A stretch of DNA of 64,000 bases from Chloroflexota bacterium (GCA_005883575.1 VBFH01000022.1:62001-126000); one strand, 5' to 3'. Shown: positions 1-9,309, numbered from the stretch's first letter. Notes: generated by a model not told the origin, from the letters alone. Numbers and translations: made by a program.

Positions 1-589
1 TGCGGCGGGGTTGCCAGGTCGGCGCGGCCCGGGTGCGCATGCGCCGCAGCGGGGGTCCCGCAGTCGCGAGGATCTCGATCGCCCGAATCATCCGCACCGG
101 GTTGCGAAGGTCAACACCAGGATCGGCGTCGAGGCTCAAGAGCCGCTCACGCAGTGAATCGGTGTCCAGCCGCTCCAGCTCGGCGCGAAGCGCGGGATCA
201 GGGGGAATCCCCGTCAGCGTGAAACCGTCGCACAGCGCGTCGACGTACAGCATCGTCCCGCCTTCGACGATCGGGAGACGGCCCCGCGACACGATGTCTT
301 CGATCGCGGCTCGCGCGCCCTCGACGTACTGCGCGGCGTTGAAGCTCGCCGCCGGATCAACGAAATCGATCATGTGATAGCGAACTTGTTGCCGTTGGTC
401 AGGGCCTGGCTTGTTGGTCGCGATGTCGAGGCGCTGGTAGACCTGCCGCGAATCCGCGACGACAATCTCGCCGCTTAGCTCCAGGGCAAGCTCAAATGCC
501 AGCTGCGACTTGCCGATCCCGGTCGGCCCCACGACGACCGGAACTGTCGTCAGTAGTTTCGGCGGAAGTGGCGCGTCAGCTCCTGCCAC
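1..589 (-). CDS. miaA: tRNA dimethylallyltransferase MiaA, partial (runs off the window start)
   Basis: MiaA transfers dimethylallyl to N6 of A37 in tRNAs that read UNN codons, making i6A, the substrate of MiaB. The ORF track misses this gene because its stop lies outside the window. I translated the minus strand from a GTG at 589. Near residue 20 it has the P-loop GPTGIGKS, then DSRQVYQRLDIATNKP, the conserved Asp/Gln tRNA-binding segment, and later VEGGTMLYVDAL. About 196 of the usual roughly 300 residues are present. The GTG lies 40 nt inside the 3' end of mutL, so the two are translationally linked. MiaB is encoded three genes upstream, placing both steps of ms2i6A37 synthesis in one cluster. 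The identification is firm; the start is less certain. Confidence 0.9.
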   Translation of the reverse strand, partial: MAGADAPLPPKLLTTVPVVVGPTGIGKSQLAFELALELSGEIVVADSRQVYQRLDIATNKPGPDQRQQVRYHMIDFVDPAASFNAAQYVEGARAAIEDIVSRGRLPIVEGGTMLYVDALCDGFTLTGIPPDPALRAELERLDTDSLRERLLSLDADPGVDLRNPVRMIRAIEILATAGPPLRRMRTRAAPTWQPRR

Positions 590-2199
590 TCGACCAGGAG
601 TCGGGTCGGACGCCCGTGCGGACAGGTGATCGATTCTTCGGCCGCTTCAAGATCCGCCAGCAGGCGGCGCTGCTCGGCGACGTCGAGCACGTCGCCAAAC
701 CGCACCGCGGAGTGGCATGCGAGCGCCGCGGCGGCGTTTTCGATGGCGCCATCTCCCCGGCTCTCGGCCAGCGCGCCCAGCGTCTCCTGGATTGCGGCGG
801 TTGCCCGCCCCGCCGGGAGCTCGATCGGCACCGCGGTGATGCGCAGGCTGCGCGGCCCGAACTCCTCGTACTCGAGTCCAAGGTTGGCCAGGTCGGCTCG
901 GTGCTCGGCAGCCGCGGCGATCAGTGCTGGCTCCAGATCCACAGCTTGCGGAATCAGGAGGGGCTGGCTGGCGCCCCGCCCGCTGCGCAGCCGCTCCAGC
1001 AGCCGGTTGTAGAGGACACGTTCATGGGCCGCGTGCTGGTCAACCAGGACCAGCCCGTGGGGGCCTTCGGCGACCAGGTAGCCGGGTCCGGCCTGGCCGA
1101 TCGGGCGCAGGACCGCGGCCGGCGCGTGACCGTTCGTCTCTACCGCTGCCGCGGTCCAAGGTCCGTCGTGCAGCGTGAGCTGCGGGCCGGAGACGGTCGC
1201 GGTCGCGGCGGGTGGGCCCTCCGTCGGGCGGTAGCGAAACGGGTCGCTGCCGTCCAGCGCGGAACGCACCGCTCGCTGCAGAGCCGCGAAGACCGCGCCT
1301 TCATCGCGAAATCGGACCTCCTTCTTCGCCGGATGGACGTTCACGTCGACAAGCTCGGGATCGATGCCGACGTCGATGACGGCGATTGGATGGCGGCCGC
1401 GCTCGAGCCGTCCCTGATAGCACTCCTCGAGGGCGTAGACAAGCGACCTTGCGCTGATCGGCCGCCCGTTGACCGCGAGCACCATGCCGTCGCGGCTGCC
1501 CCGACTGAGGCGCGGCTGGCTCACCAGGCCGGCGACCAGCGGCATGCCGATCATCTCCAGCATCTCAGCGGCGACCGGGGGACCGTAAACAGCGGCGATC
1601 GCGCGCCGCCGGTCGCCGTCGCCGTTGCTGCTCACCGCCGCACGGCTGTCGATCGTGAGATGGAAGCGGACGTGCGGGTGGAGCAGCGCGAACGCGCTGA
1701 CCACGTCCTTGATGGCCGCGACCTCGGTCGCGTCGCTCTTGAGAAACTTGAGTCGCGCCGGCAGGTTGGCGAACAGGTCGCGAACCTCGATCGCGACTCC
1801 CGGCAGGAGCGGCCCCACCCCCTGCTCGACGACCTCGCCGTTGCGGACCCGAAGCGTCGCGCCACCGCTGGCGCATTCCACGTCCGCCACGGCGGCAATG
1901 CTCGCCAGCGCTTCGCCGCGAAAACCAAAGGATTCGATGACCGCGAGGTCGGCCAGCGACGTCAGCTTGCTGGTCGTATGGCGGACGAACGCGAGGCCCA
2001 CCTCGTCCGCGGGGATGCCGGCGCCGTCATCGCTGACGCGGATCGAGATCTTGCCGGCGCCACGGACGTCGATGCTGATCCGCCGGGCGCTAGCGTCGAG
2101 GGCGTTTTCGACCAGCTCCTTCACCACCGATGCCGGGCGCTCGATCACCTCGCCCGCGGCGATCGCGTCAGCGACCTCGGGCGCGAGCATCTGGATCAT
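550..2199 (-). CDS. mutL: DNA mismatch repair protein MutL
   Basis: MutL is the GHKL-ATPase matchmaker that links MutS to downstream repair. The N-terminal ATPase domain shows PEVADAIAAGEVIERPASV, ELVENALDA, DDGAGI and FRGEAL; the transducer domain follows, and the C-terminal dimerisation domain holds ACHSAVRFGD and CPHGRPT. At 549 aa it is normal to slightly short. The ATG overlaps the mutS stop by 4 nt (ATGA). The metal-site motif usually written DQHA(X)2E(X)4E reads DQHAAHERVLYN, so its last Glu is Asn. This is unexpected because no MutH is visible and organisms without MutH normally rely on MutL to nick. Mismatch-repair role is certain; endonuclease activity is in doubt. Confidence 0.97.
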   Translation of the reverse strand: MIQMLAPEVADAIAAGEVIERPASVVKELVENALDASARRISIDVRGAGKISIRVSDDGAGIPADEVGLAFVRHTTSKLTSLADLAVIESFGFRGEALASIAAVADVECASGGATLRVRNGEVVEQGVGPLLPGVAIEVRDLFANLPARLKFLKSDATEVAAIKDVVSAFALLHPHVRFHLTIDSRAAVSSNGDGDRRRAIAAVYGPPVAAEMLEMIGMPLVAGLVSQPRLSRGSRDGMVLAVNGRPISARSLVYALEECYQGRLERGRHPIAVIDVGIDPELVDVNVHPAKKEVRFRDEGAVFAALQRAVRSALDGSDPFRYRPTEGPPAATATVSGPQLTLHDGPWTAAAVETNGHAPAAVLRPIGQAGPGYLVAEGPHGLVLVDQHAAHERVLYNRLLERLRSGRGASQPLLIPQAVDLEPALIAAAAEHRADLANLGLEYEEFGPRSLRITAVPIELPAGRATAAIQETLGALAESRGDGAIENAAAALACHSAVRFGDVLDVAEQRRLLADLEAAEESITCPHGRPTRLLVEWQELTRHFRRNY

Positions 2200-4673
2200 G
2201 AAGTCAACTTTGCGCGCAGCTGATACAGCTTCTGCAACGCCTCGAGCGGGCTGAGCGAGGCGGGGTCGATGCCTTCGAGCTCTTTGCGCAGCGGGTCAGG
2301 GGCGAGCTCGATCGGCAAGCCCAGCTGAAGCTCGGGCGGTTCGAGCGGGCGCTGGCGCTCGAGCTCACCCAGGACATCCCGCGCGCGAGCGATGACAGCA
2401 GCCGGTAGTCCGGCCACCGCCGCCACGTGGATTCCATATGAACGGTCCGCGCCTCCGGGGACGACACGATGCAGGAAGCGCACGGTGTCCCCGTCCTCGA
2501 GCACCTCGACCCGCTGATTTCGCACCCGCGGCAATCGCTCTGCGAGGGCAGTCAGTTCGTGATAGTGAGTCGCGAACAGCGTGCGACATCCGAGCTTCGG
2601 TGCGTCATGCAAGAACTCGACCACCGCCTGGGCGATCGAAACTCCGTCATAGGTCGACGTCCCCCTCCCCACCTCGTCAAGGATCACGAGTGATGCCCTT
2701 GTCGCGTGGCTGAGGATGTTGGCGGTCTCGGTCATCTCGACCATGAAAGTGGACATGCCGGCGCTGATGTCGTCATGGGCGCCGACACGCGTGAACACTC
2801 GGTCGGTGAGACCGATCACGGCGCTCTCCGCCGGGACGAAGCTGCCGCACTGCGCCAGCAGGACGATGACCGCGGCCTGCCGCAGGTAGGTCGATTTGCC
2901 CGCCATGTTGGGGCCGGTGAGGATCACGATCTGCGCTCCGTCCGGATCCAGGTTCAGGTCGTTCGGGACGAACTGGCCCGCCGGCGCGCTTTGTTCGACC
3001 AGGGGGTGCCTTCCCGCTTTGATCGAGAGCTCCAGGCCGGCATTGACCTCGGGGCGTCGCCAGCCGTGCTCGGCCGCAGCGAGCGCCAGGCTGAGCAGGG
3101 CGTCGATCCTTCCGATCGCCTGCGCGCTGGCTCGCAGTGACGGCGCGTTCGCGGCGACTGTTTCTGCGAGCGCGTGGAGGATCTCGAGCTCGCGTGCTGC
3201 GATCCTCTCCTGCGCGCTGAGCACGATCGCTTCCTTCTCTTTCAGCTCTGGCGTGATGTAGCGCTCGCCGCCGGTGAGCGTTTGCTTCCGCACGAAGTCG
3301 TCGGGAAGCGGCTGCGCGTTGGAGTGGCTCACCTCGATGTAGTAACCGAAGACCCGGTTGAAGCCAACCTTGAGCGGGCGGATGCCTGTGCGCCGGCGCT
3401 CCGCGTCTTCGAGCTTTGCGATCCACTCGCGGGCGCCCTTGGAGGCGTCAGAGATCGCGTCGAGGTCAGCGTCGAAGCCGGGCCTGATAACTCGGTCACG
3501 GCTGCCGGCCGGCGGATCCTCGATCAGGGCGCGGGCAAGCAACGCCGTGAGCTGCGGAGCTGATGTCACCTGGGCCGCCAACTCCCGCGTCACAAGGGCG
3601 GAGCACTGGCCCAGCGAAGCCTGAACCGCAGGGATGGCGTCCAGCGAGCGCCGGAGCAAGACCAGCTCACGGGCGCTGGAGTGGCCCTGGGCGGAACGCG
3701 CCACCAGGCGCTCAAGATCGCCCACGGGCTTGAGAACCTCACGCAAGTGGTCCCGGGTCGCGGGTGCGGCGAGGAGCTCGTCGACCGCGGCCAGCCGGAG
3801 CTCGATCGATTCCACGTCGCGTAGCGGTGCGGTCAGCCACGAGCGAAGCTGGCGGGCGCCAACTGGCGTCGACGTGCGGTCGACCAGCGCCCCCAATGCC
3901 GGCAGCTCGAGGTTGCGCACCGTTGCGGCGTCCAGGGTCATGGTGGCGTCCGCCGAGTAGGTGCGGACCGACAGCGAACCCGGCCCGATGCGGGTCTGGT
4001 TCTGTCTCAGGTAATCGAGCACCACGCCCGCCGCGCCCACCGCGAGAGGTGAGTCGGCCGCGCCGACTGAAGCCGGGAAGGCGATGCCGAGAACGTCCTT
4101 CAGCCGCTGCTGGCCCCGCACCGGATCGAATCGGTACTCCTCGATCTTCGGCGGGGTGAGCAGCTCCGCCGGAGCAAGGCGTTCGAGCTCCGACGGCAGC
4201 CGGTCGGCCGGCAATTGGCACAGCATTAGCTCCCCGGTCGACACCTCGCATGCGGCGAGCCCGGCCTCCGTGCCCTTGGTCCAGGCCGCAACCAGGTAGT
4301 TCGTCCGCGAAGGCTCGAGATATGCGTCTTCGACCACCGTGCCTGGGGTCAGGACGCGCGTGACGTCTCTACGGACGACCTTGTTCTTGATTGCCGGCTC
4401 GACCTGGTCGCAGATCACGACCTTGTGTCCGGCGCGCAGCAGCTTCCCAACGTATGACTGCCAGGCGTGATGTGGGACGCCGCACATGGGCGCGCGTCCG
4501 GTCTTGCCCAGCGGCCGCGACGTGAGCTGCACTCCCATGATCGGCGCCGCGACCTTGGCGTCGTCGAAGAAGATCTCGTAAAAGTCGCCGAGCCTGAAGA
4601 GCAGGATCCCGTCGGGGTGCTTGTCTCGCGCCTCCTGGTACTGCCGCATGACCGGAGTGGCGGGGATGGTCAC
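2196..4673 (-). CDS. mutS: DNA mismatch recognition protein MutS
   Basis: MutS binds mismatches and small loops and recruits MutL. The 825-residue protein has the full MutS1 architecture. The mismatch-contacting Phe-X-Glu occurs in LFRLGDFYEIFFDDA near the N-terminus, followed by connector, core, clamp and the C-terminal ABC-type ATPase with GPNMAGKST (Walker A) and LVILDEVGRGTSTYDG (Walker B and signature). It starts with GTG overlapping the miaB stop (GTGA) and ends overlapping mutL, so miaB-mutS-mutL-miaA forms one tightly coupled unit. No residue abnormality was seen. Confidence 0.98.
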   Translation of the reverse strand: MTIPATPVMRQYQEARDKHPDGILLFRLGDFYEIFFDDAKVAAPIMGVQLTSRPLGKTGRAPMCGVPHHAWQSYVGKLLRAGHKVVICDQVEPAIKNKVVRRDVTRVLTPGTVVEDAYLEPSRTNYLVAAWTKGTEAGLAACEVSTGELMLCQLPADRLPSELERLAPAELLTPPKIEEYRFDPVRGQQRLKDVLGIAFPASVGAADSPLAVGAAGVVLDYLRQNQTRIGPGSLSVRTYSADATMTLDAATVRNLELPALGALVDRTSTPVGARQLRSWLTAPLRDVESIELRLAAVDELLAAPATRDHLREVLKPVGDLERLVARSAQGHSSARELVLLRRSLDAIPAVQASLGQCSALVTRELAAQVTSAPQLTALLARALIEDPPAGSRDRVIRPGFDADLDAISDASKGAREWIAKLEDAERRRTGIRPLKVGFNRVFGYYIEVSHSNAQPLPDDFVRKQTLTGGERYITPELKEKEAIVLSAQERIAARELEILHALAETVAANAPSLRASAQAIGRIDALLSLALAAAEHGWRRPEVNAGLELSIKAGRHPLVEQSAPAGQFVPNDLNLDPDGAQIVILTGPNMAGKSTYLRQAAVIVLLAQCGSFVPAESAVIGLTDRVFTRVGAHDDISAGMSTFMVEMTETANILSHATRASLVILDEVGRGTSTYDGVSIAQAVVEFLHDAPKLGCRTLFATHYHELTALAERLPRVRNQRVEVLEDGDTVRFLHRVVPGGADRSYGIHVAAVAGLPAAVIARARDVLGELERQRPLEPPELQLGLPIELAPDPLRKELEGIDPASLSPLEALQKLYQLRAKLTS

Positions 4674-5950
4674 GCCGCCGGCAATCCCGTGAGCTGTCCA
4701 GCGGTCGCGTGCATGACGAGCATGTTGAGGACTTCGCCCGCCACGATGTCGCCGGGCCGCAGCACGATTGCGCGCTTTCCCTGGCGGATGCGGCCGAATG
4801 GCCGATGGAGCTCATCGCGGCCTTCGATGAGGACCTCCACCTCGCGGCCGATCCACCGCGCCGTCTTGCGGGCCGCGATCCCGCGCGAGAGCGCGAGGAG
4901 ATCGTTCAGCCGCCGCAGCTTTTCTTCGTGTGGGACATCGTCTGCCATTCGCGCCGCCGCGTAGGTGGTGGGGCGCGGCGAGTACATCGCGATGTGGACC
5001 ACGTCGAACTCCAACTCTTCAACGAGGGCGCGCGTGTTCATGTATGCGGACTCTGACTCGCCGGGGAAGCCTACGATCACGTCGGTCACGAGCCCGATGT
5101 CCGGCATGAGCCGCCGCGCGTTCTCGACGATTGCCCGGTAGTGGCGCGTCTGGTAACCGCGGGCCATCCGCTTCAGCACCGTGTCGTCCCCGGACTGAAC
5201 CGGGAGCTGCAGCTCTCGACAGACCACGTCGCTCGACGCCATCACCTCGAGCAACTCGACCTCGAGGTCCTGCGGATGCGAGGTGAGGAAGCGAAGGCGC
5301 TTCAGTCCCGGAATCCTCTCGACCTCCCGCACCAGCGCCGCCAGCCCGCCACCACCATTCGGGTCCCGATAGTCGTCGACGTTCTGACCCAAAAGGACGA
5401 CCTCGCGAGCCCCGTCGTCGACCGCCTGTCGACATTCGGCCACGACCGCCGCCATCGGCACATGCTTCTCGCGCCCGCGAACCTTCGGCACGATGCAGAA
5501 GGTGCAGTTGTGATCGCAGCCCTGGATGACACGCACGTAGTGGCTGACCCCGGTCCGTCCGGCGTGCGGCAGAGCCTCGCCTTGCGAGTAGTCGTAGCGA
5601 GCTTCGAGCTCGGCGACGAACGGTTCGTAGTCACCGATCGGGACCACCGCGTCCAGGTGCGGGAAGCGGCTGCGCAGCTCCTCGCCCTCCTTCCCCACCA
5701 GACAGCCTGTCAGCGCGATAGTGCGTTCCGCTGTCTTCCACTCCTTCAACTCGTGGAGCTTCGAGTAGACGCGGTTCTCCGACGCCTGGCGCACGACACA
5801 CGTGTTGAGGATGGCGACGTCCGCTCGCTCCAGCGAGTCCTCGACGTAGCCGGCAGCCAGCAGCCTTCGGGCGAGGCTCTCCGAATCAGCCGAATTCATC
5901 TGGCATCCGATCGTCCAGATGCTGAACGACCTGGTCTGGACTCCCGTCAG
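4670..5950 (-). CDS. miaB: tRNA-2-methylthio-N6-dimethylallyladenosine synthase MiaB (likely CTG start)
   Basis: MiaB is a radical-SAM methylthiotransferase that adds the 2-methylthio group to i6A37. The track starts at an ATG at 5899, but this drops the first cluster cysteine. The same frame continues upstream as FSIWTIGCQMNSADSE, the classic MiaB N-terminus. No ATG, GTG or TTG occurs in that extension. The best initiator is CTG at 5950-5948, which forms a CTGA overlap with the spoVS stop and has GGAGA four nt upstream. Radical-SAM CxxxCxxC is seen as GCDHNCTFCIVP, and a TRAM-like C-terminus follows. The extended protein is 426 aa. Function is certain; the CTG is inferred. Confidence 0.93.
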   Translation of the reverse strand: MTGVQTRSFSIWTIGCQMNSADSESLARRLLAAGYVEDSLERADVAILNTCVVRQASENRVYSKLHELKEWKTAERTIALTGCLVGKEGEELRSRFPHLDAVVPIGDYEPFVAELEARYDYSQGEALPHAGRTGVSHYVRVIQGCDHNCTFCIVPKVRGREKHVPMAAVVAECRQAVDDGAREVVLLGQNVDDYRDPNGGGGLAALVREVERIPGLKRLRFLTSHPQDLEVELLEVMASSDVVCRELQLPVQSGDDTVLKRMARGYQTRHYRAIVENARRLMPDIGLVTDVIVGFPGESESAYMNTRALVEELEFDVVHIAMYSPRPTTYAAARMADDVPHEEKLRRLNDLLALSRGIAARKTARWIGREVEVLIEGRDELHRPFGRIRQGKRAIVLRPGDIVAGEVLNMLVMHATAGQLTGLPAA

Positions 5951-6228
5951 CGACTCTCCACGAGCAGCCGGATTCCTGTTCGCTCCTCGCCGTCGATCGA
6001 GATGTCGATGAACGCCGGGATGCAGACGAGGTCAAGACCGCCCGGAGCCACGTACCCACGCGAGATGGCGATCGCCTTGACCGCCTGGTTGATCGCCCCC
6101 GCGCCGATGGCCTGGACTTCGACCCGACCCTTGCTACGGATCACGCCCGCGATCGCCCCCGCGACGGCGACCGGCTTCGAGGTGGCCGAAACCTTGAGCA
6201 CCTCTACTGGAGCGCGCTCCGCTGACAT
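5947..6228 (-). CDS. spoVS: Stage V sporulation protein S (SpoVS), Alba-like small protein
   Basis: SpoVS is a roughly 90-residue Alba-fold protein known from Bacillus, where its loss affects late sporulation; it also occurs in many non-sporulating bacteria, where its role is unclear. VEVLKVSATSKPVAVAGAIAG and VQAIGAGAINQAVKAIAIS are diagnostic, ending with IDGEERTGIRLLVESR. The track ORF begins at 6297, but the ATG at 6228 (MSAERAPVEVLKVS) preceded by AAGGGG gives the family length, 93 aa. It follows ymdB and rny, a frequent association in Gram-positive-type genomes. Its stop codon supplies the last three bases of the CTGA junction with miaB. Confidence 0.92.
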   Translation of the reverse strand: MSAERAPVEVLKVSATSKPVAVAGAIAGVIRSKGRVEVQAIGAGAINQAVKAIAISRGYVAPGGLDLVCIPAFIDISIDGEERTGIRLLVESR

Positions 6229-6241
6229 TGCTGGAACCCCT

Positions 6242-7033
6242 TCAAACATGTTCACGGTCGATTCGCTGGATGGACGTAGCCCGGCCGCTGGAACCATTAA
6301 TGGTAACCAGTACGGAATTGAATGTCACTGGGCCAGACGCCACCACGAAGCGGTTCGGAACCCCGGTCAGGAAGCGTTGGATGACGACGTTCTTGTCCAT
6401 GCCGATGCATCCGTCCCGTGGCCCCACCATGCCGACGTCGGTCACGTAGGCGGTGCCGCCGGGCAGGACCCGCGCATCGGCGGTCGGCACATGCGTGTGG
6501 GTGCCCACCACGGCGCTTGCCCGGCCGTCGAGATACCACCCCATGGCGGCCTTCTCCGAGGTCGCCTCCGCGTGCATATCGCAGAAGACGATCCGGACCT
6601 CGGGGTGAGCCGCCAGGATTGCATCCGCCGCCCGAAAGGGGTCGTCGAGCGAGTCCAGGAAGATCCGGCCGATCAGGTTCAGGACCAGGACCTGGCGGCC
6701 GCCGGCCCCGACCACGCACCAACCCTGGCCGGGTGCGGAGGGCGGATAGTTCGCGGGCCGCAGCACGTTCTGAAGGCTCGGCAGCTCGCCGAGGAAGTCC
6801 TTTTGCGCGAAGACGTGGTTGCCGCTCGTGATCACGTCTGCGCCCGCGCCTTTGAGCTCCGCGGCGATCTTGGCGGTAAGGCCAAAACCGCCGGCCGCGT
6901 TCTCGCCGTTCAGGATGGTCAGGTTCGGCCGGAGCTCCTTCTTCAGGCCGGGCAGCAGCGCCTTGACCGCGTCGCGGCCGGGATGCCCGACTACGTCCGC
7001 AATGAAAAGAATCCTGAATTCGCTGTCAGGCAC
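6242..7033 (-). CDS. ymdB: YmdB family metallophosphoesterase (TIGR00282)
   Basis: YmdB-type calcineurin-like phosphoesterases hydrolyse 2',3'-cyclic nucleotides and in Bacillus influence RNase Y-dependent expression and multicellular behaviour. The sequence shows RILFIADVVGHPGRDAVK, NGENAAGGFGL, SGNHVFAQKDF, CDMHAEATSEKAAMGWYLDG and VVGTHTHVPTAD, the ordered metal-binding motifs of the family. The track uses TTG at 7051, but that codon sits in the U-tract of the terminator after rny; GTG at 7033 (MPDSEFRILFIADVV) gives normal length, 263 aa. The terminator between rny and this gene means expression needs read-through or an unseen promoter. Confidence 0.9.
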   Translation of the reverse strand: MPDSEFRILFIADVVGHPGRDAVKALLPGLKKELRPNLTILNGENAAGGFGLTAKIAAELKGAGADVITSGNHVFAQKDFLGELPSLQNVLRPANYPPSAPGQGWCVVGAGGRQVLVLNLIGRIFLDSLDDPFRAADAILAAHPEVRIVFCDMHAEATSEKAAMGWYLDGRASAVVGTHTHVPTADARVLPGGTAYVTDVGMVGPRDGCIGMDKNVVIQRFLTGVPNRFVVASGPVTFNSVLVTINGSSGRATSIQRIDREHV

Positions 7034-7049
7034 CGTTTGATTCTCGGGC

Positions 7050-7081
7050 AAAAAGAAAAGGGAGCCCTTGCGGGCTCCCTT
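7050..7081 (-). terminator. Intrinsic terminator downstream of rny
   Basis: A perfect 10-bp stem AAGGGAGCCC / GGGCTCCCTT with a 4-nt loop is followed on the minus strand by TTTTCTTTTT. It lies a few nt after the rny stop and just before ymdB. This is the clearest canonical terminator in the window and should attenuate transcription from rny into ymdB-spoVS-miaB-mutSL. Confidence 0.88.
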
Positions 7082-7087
7082 CGATGA

Positions 7088-8626
7088 TCACTTCGCGTAC
7101 TCCACGGCCCTCGTCTCGCGCACCACGGTGACGCGGATCTGGCCTGGGAAGCTCAGCTCGGATTCGATTCTTTTGGCGATGTCCCTGGCCATCAGCTGAG
7201 CAGCCGTATCGTCGATCTGCTCGGGCTTGACCAGGATCCGGACCTCGCGTCCGGCCTGGATGGCGTAGGACTGCTGGACGCCCTGGAACGAGTTGGCGAT
7301 CTCCTCGAGCTTCTCGAGCCGTTTGACGTAGGCCTCGAGCGACTCTCTGCGCGCCCCCGGGCGCGCGGCGGAGATCGCGTCAGCGGCGATCAACAACAGC
7401 GCCTCGATGGTGTGTGGCTCCTCGTCGTAGTGGTGCGCGCGCACGGCGTGCACCACCTGAGCTGGAACCGCGTGTCGCTGCAAAAGGTCCGCGCCGATGA
7501 CGGCGTGCGAGCCCTCGACCTCATGGTCGATGGCCTTGCCGATATCGTGCAGCAGGCCCGACAGCTTGGCGATCCGAACGTCGGCGCCGATCTCGGACGC
7601 CATCATGGCGGCGAGATGGGCGACCTCCTTGGAGTGGTTGAGCACCTGTTGGCCGTAGCTGGTGCGGAACCGCAGGATCCCGAGATGGCGTACGACCTCC
7701 GGGTGGAGGCCCTGGAGACCGAGTTCCAGGACTGCCGCCTCTCCCTCCTCTTTGACCCTCTGCAGGACCTCCTGGCGGGATTTGGCGACGATCTCTTCGA
7801 TCCTGGCCGGATGGATGCGTCCATCCACGATGAGCTTGTTGAGCGCGACCCTGGCCACCTCGCGGCGGACGGGGTCAAAGCCGCTGATGATCACGGCCTC
7901 GGGGGTGTCGTCGACGATGAGGTCGATCCCTGTGGCCTGCTGAAGCGCGCGGATGTTGCGCCCTTCCTTGCCGATGATGCGGCCCTTCAGCTCGTCGGTC
8001 GGTAGAGGTAGGACGGAGACCGAGACCTCCGCGGTCTGGTCGGCGGCGATGCGCTGAATCGACTCGGTGACGATCTCCCGAGCTCGCCGCTCGCTTTCGT
8101 CACGGGCCGAGAGCTCGGATTCGCGGACCTTGCGCGCAACCTCGTTGCGCAGGTCCTGCTCGACCTGTGCCATCAAGATGCCCTGAGCCTCCTGTCGCGT
8201 CATGTTGGCGACGCGCTGGAGCTCTTTCTCCTGCTGGCGATAGCTCTCCTCGAGCTTGGCCTTGATGTCGTCGAGCACCTTCTGCTGGTTGCCCAGCTCC
8301 CGCTCACGGCGGTTGAGATCCTCGGTCTTGCGATCGAGGTTCTCCTCTTTCTGGAGAAGTCGCTTTTCGATCTGCTGTGACTGCGCCCGGTACTCCCGGG
8401 CTTCCTGCTCCGCGGCGGTGCGGACTTTGACGGCGTCCTCTTTGGCTTCCAGCAGCTTTTCCTTGGCCTGGGTTTCAGCCTCGACCAGGGTCTGCTGGGC
8501 CTTGAGCTCGAGGACGTGACTCCCGTTGCTCTGGCGGCGCTGAAGCAGCAGATAAGCCACCCCAAAGCCGCCTGCGAGGGCCACCGCAGCCACCACGAGT
8601 AGCAATACGTAGGCGAAGACAGGCAT
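7088..8626 (-). CDS. rny: Ribonuclease Y
   Basis: RNase Y is the membrane-anchored endoribonuclease that starts bulk mRNA decay in many Gram-positive bacteria. Layout: one N-terminal transmembrane segment ([17 protein letters not shown]), a long charged coiled coil to about residue 200, a KH domain with [20 protein letters not shown], and an HD domain with [12 protein letters not shown]. The track starts at GTG 8692; I prefer the ATG at 8626 (MPVFAYVLL), which has GAGGTG six nt upstream and gives 512 aa, the family norm. RNase J and PNPase are also encoded in the window, so a Bacillus-like decay set is present. Confidence 0.97.
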   Translation of the reverse strand: MPVFAYVLLLVVAAVALAGGFGVAYLLLQRRQSNGSHVLELKAQQTLVEAETQAKEKLLEAKEDAVKVRTAAEQEAREYRAQSQQIEKRLLQKEENLDRKTEDLNRRERELGNQQKVLDDIKAKLEESYRQQEKELQRVANMTRQEAQGILMAQVEQDLRNEVARKVRESELSARDESERRAREIVTESIQRIAADQTAEVSVSVLPLPTDELKGRIIGKEGRNIRALQQATGIDLIVDDTPEAVIISGFDPVRREVARVALNKLIVDGRIHPARIEEIVAKSRQEVLQRVKEEGEAAVLELGLQGLHPEVVRHLGILRFRTSYGQQVLNHSKEVAHLAAMMASEIGADVRIAKLSGLLHDIGKAIDHEVEGSHAVIGADLLQRHAVPAQVVHAVRAHHYDEEPHTIEALLLIAADAISAARPGARRESLEAYVKRLEKLEEIANSFQGVQQSYAIQAGREVRILVKPEQIDDTAAQLMARDIAKRIESELSFPGQIRVTVVRETRAVEYAK

Positions 8627-8722
8627 GACAAGCACCTCGTTAATTCGATTGTCAAAGTGCGTGACCACGGCAGGACCCTGCCTGGGTCCCACCTCGGGTT
8701 GGCTCTATGACTTGCGGGCCTC

Positions 8723-8743
8723 AAAAACGGGTCCGCGTGACCC
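8723..8743 (-). terminator. Probable intrinsic terminator after recX
   Basis: On the minus strand GGGTC-ACGCG-GACCC is followed by GTTTTT, about 6 nt after the recX stop. The stem is short but G+C-rich. A second inverted repeat without a T-tract (GGACCC/GGGTCC at 8673-8689) follows in the rny leader. Together they likely separate the SOS-controlled recA-recX unit from rny. Confidence 0.65.
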
Positions 8744-8748
8744 TGATT

Positions 8749-9309
8749 CTAGGGGTCTGGAGTGTCGCCTGTCCCCCGCCACACGCCCTCACACACCGCT
8801 CTGGCGACGTTCATCGGAAAGCCGCGCCGAAGCAGCTTGGCTCCCACCGAGTGCAGCAACTCGCGGTAGCTTGCATACCGGGTATTGCCGGCGAGGCGGT
8901 CAGCCAGCCGGTGAGCCGCCAGCAGTTGCTTGTGGGGATCTAGCCGCTCCAGGGCTCGCTCAGCGGTCTCTCGATCGACGCCTCGGGCCGCAAGCTCCGC
9001 TGAGATGGCCAGGGGCCCCAAGGAGCGCGACCGCCTGCGTACGTAATGCTCGGCGAACGTCTGATCACCCAGGAAACCGTGCTCCATCAGTCGGGCCTGG
9101 GCCGAGTCGATCTCGGCCTGGTCATACCCACGGAGGAACAGCTTCCGGCGCAACTCGACGACCGAATGATCGCGCCCGACGATGATCCGGAGCCCGGCGT
9201 CGAATGCCGATCCGCTCGACAGCGGCCGGGAGGCGCGGCGCGAACGCCCCTCGACGGATCTTTGCCGCCCAGGCGGCCCGTCTCCGGGCTCAGCTCCTGC
9301 GCTGCTCAC
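8749..9309 (-). CDS. recX: Regulatory protein RecX
   Basis: RecX binds RecA filaments and modulates recombinase and co-protease activity. The 186-aa product contains the three-helix tandem repeats typical of RecX, for example VVELRRKLFLRGYDQAEIDSA, LAISAELAARGVDRETAER and YRELLHSVGAKLLRRGF. The first 35 residues are low-complexity (Arg, Ser, Gly) and may be unstructured or reflect a start that is too early. It lies 99 nt downstream of recA on the same strand, the usual arrangement, and would share the LexA-type promoter of recA. Confidence 0.9.
   Translation of the reverse strand: MSSAGAEPGDGPPGRQRSVEGRSRRASRPLSSGSAFDAGLRIIVGRDHSVVELRRKLFLRGYDQAEIDSAQARLMEHGFLGDQTFAEHYVRRRSRSLGPLAISAELAARGVDRETAERALERLDPHKQLLAAHRLADRLAGNTRYASYRELLHSVGAKLLRRGFPMNVARAVCEGVWRGTGDTPDP

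Noticed and set aside
496-7087. Long plus-strand ORFs (for example 496-2223 and 5141-7087)
   Set aside because: They are antisense to mutL, miaB, ymdB and neighbours. Their Arg/Gln/His-rich translations match no family; high G+C keeps antisense frames open.
8627-8660. TTGACA just upstream of rny as a promoter
   Set aside because: A -10 at 17 nt would fall at the rny ATG itself (CTTGTC), a poor match, so I do not call a promoter.
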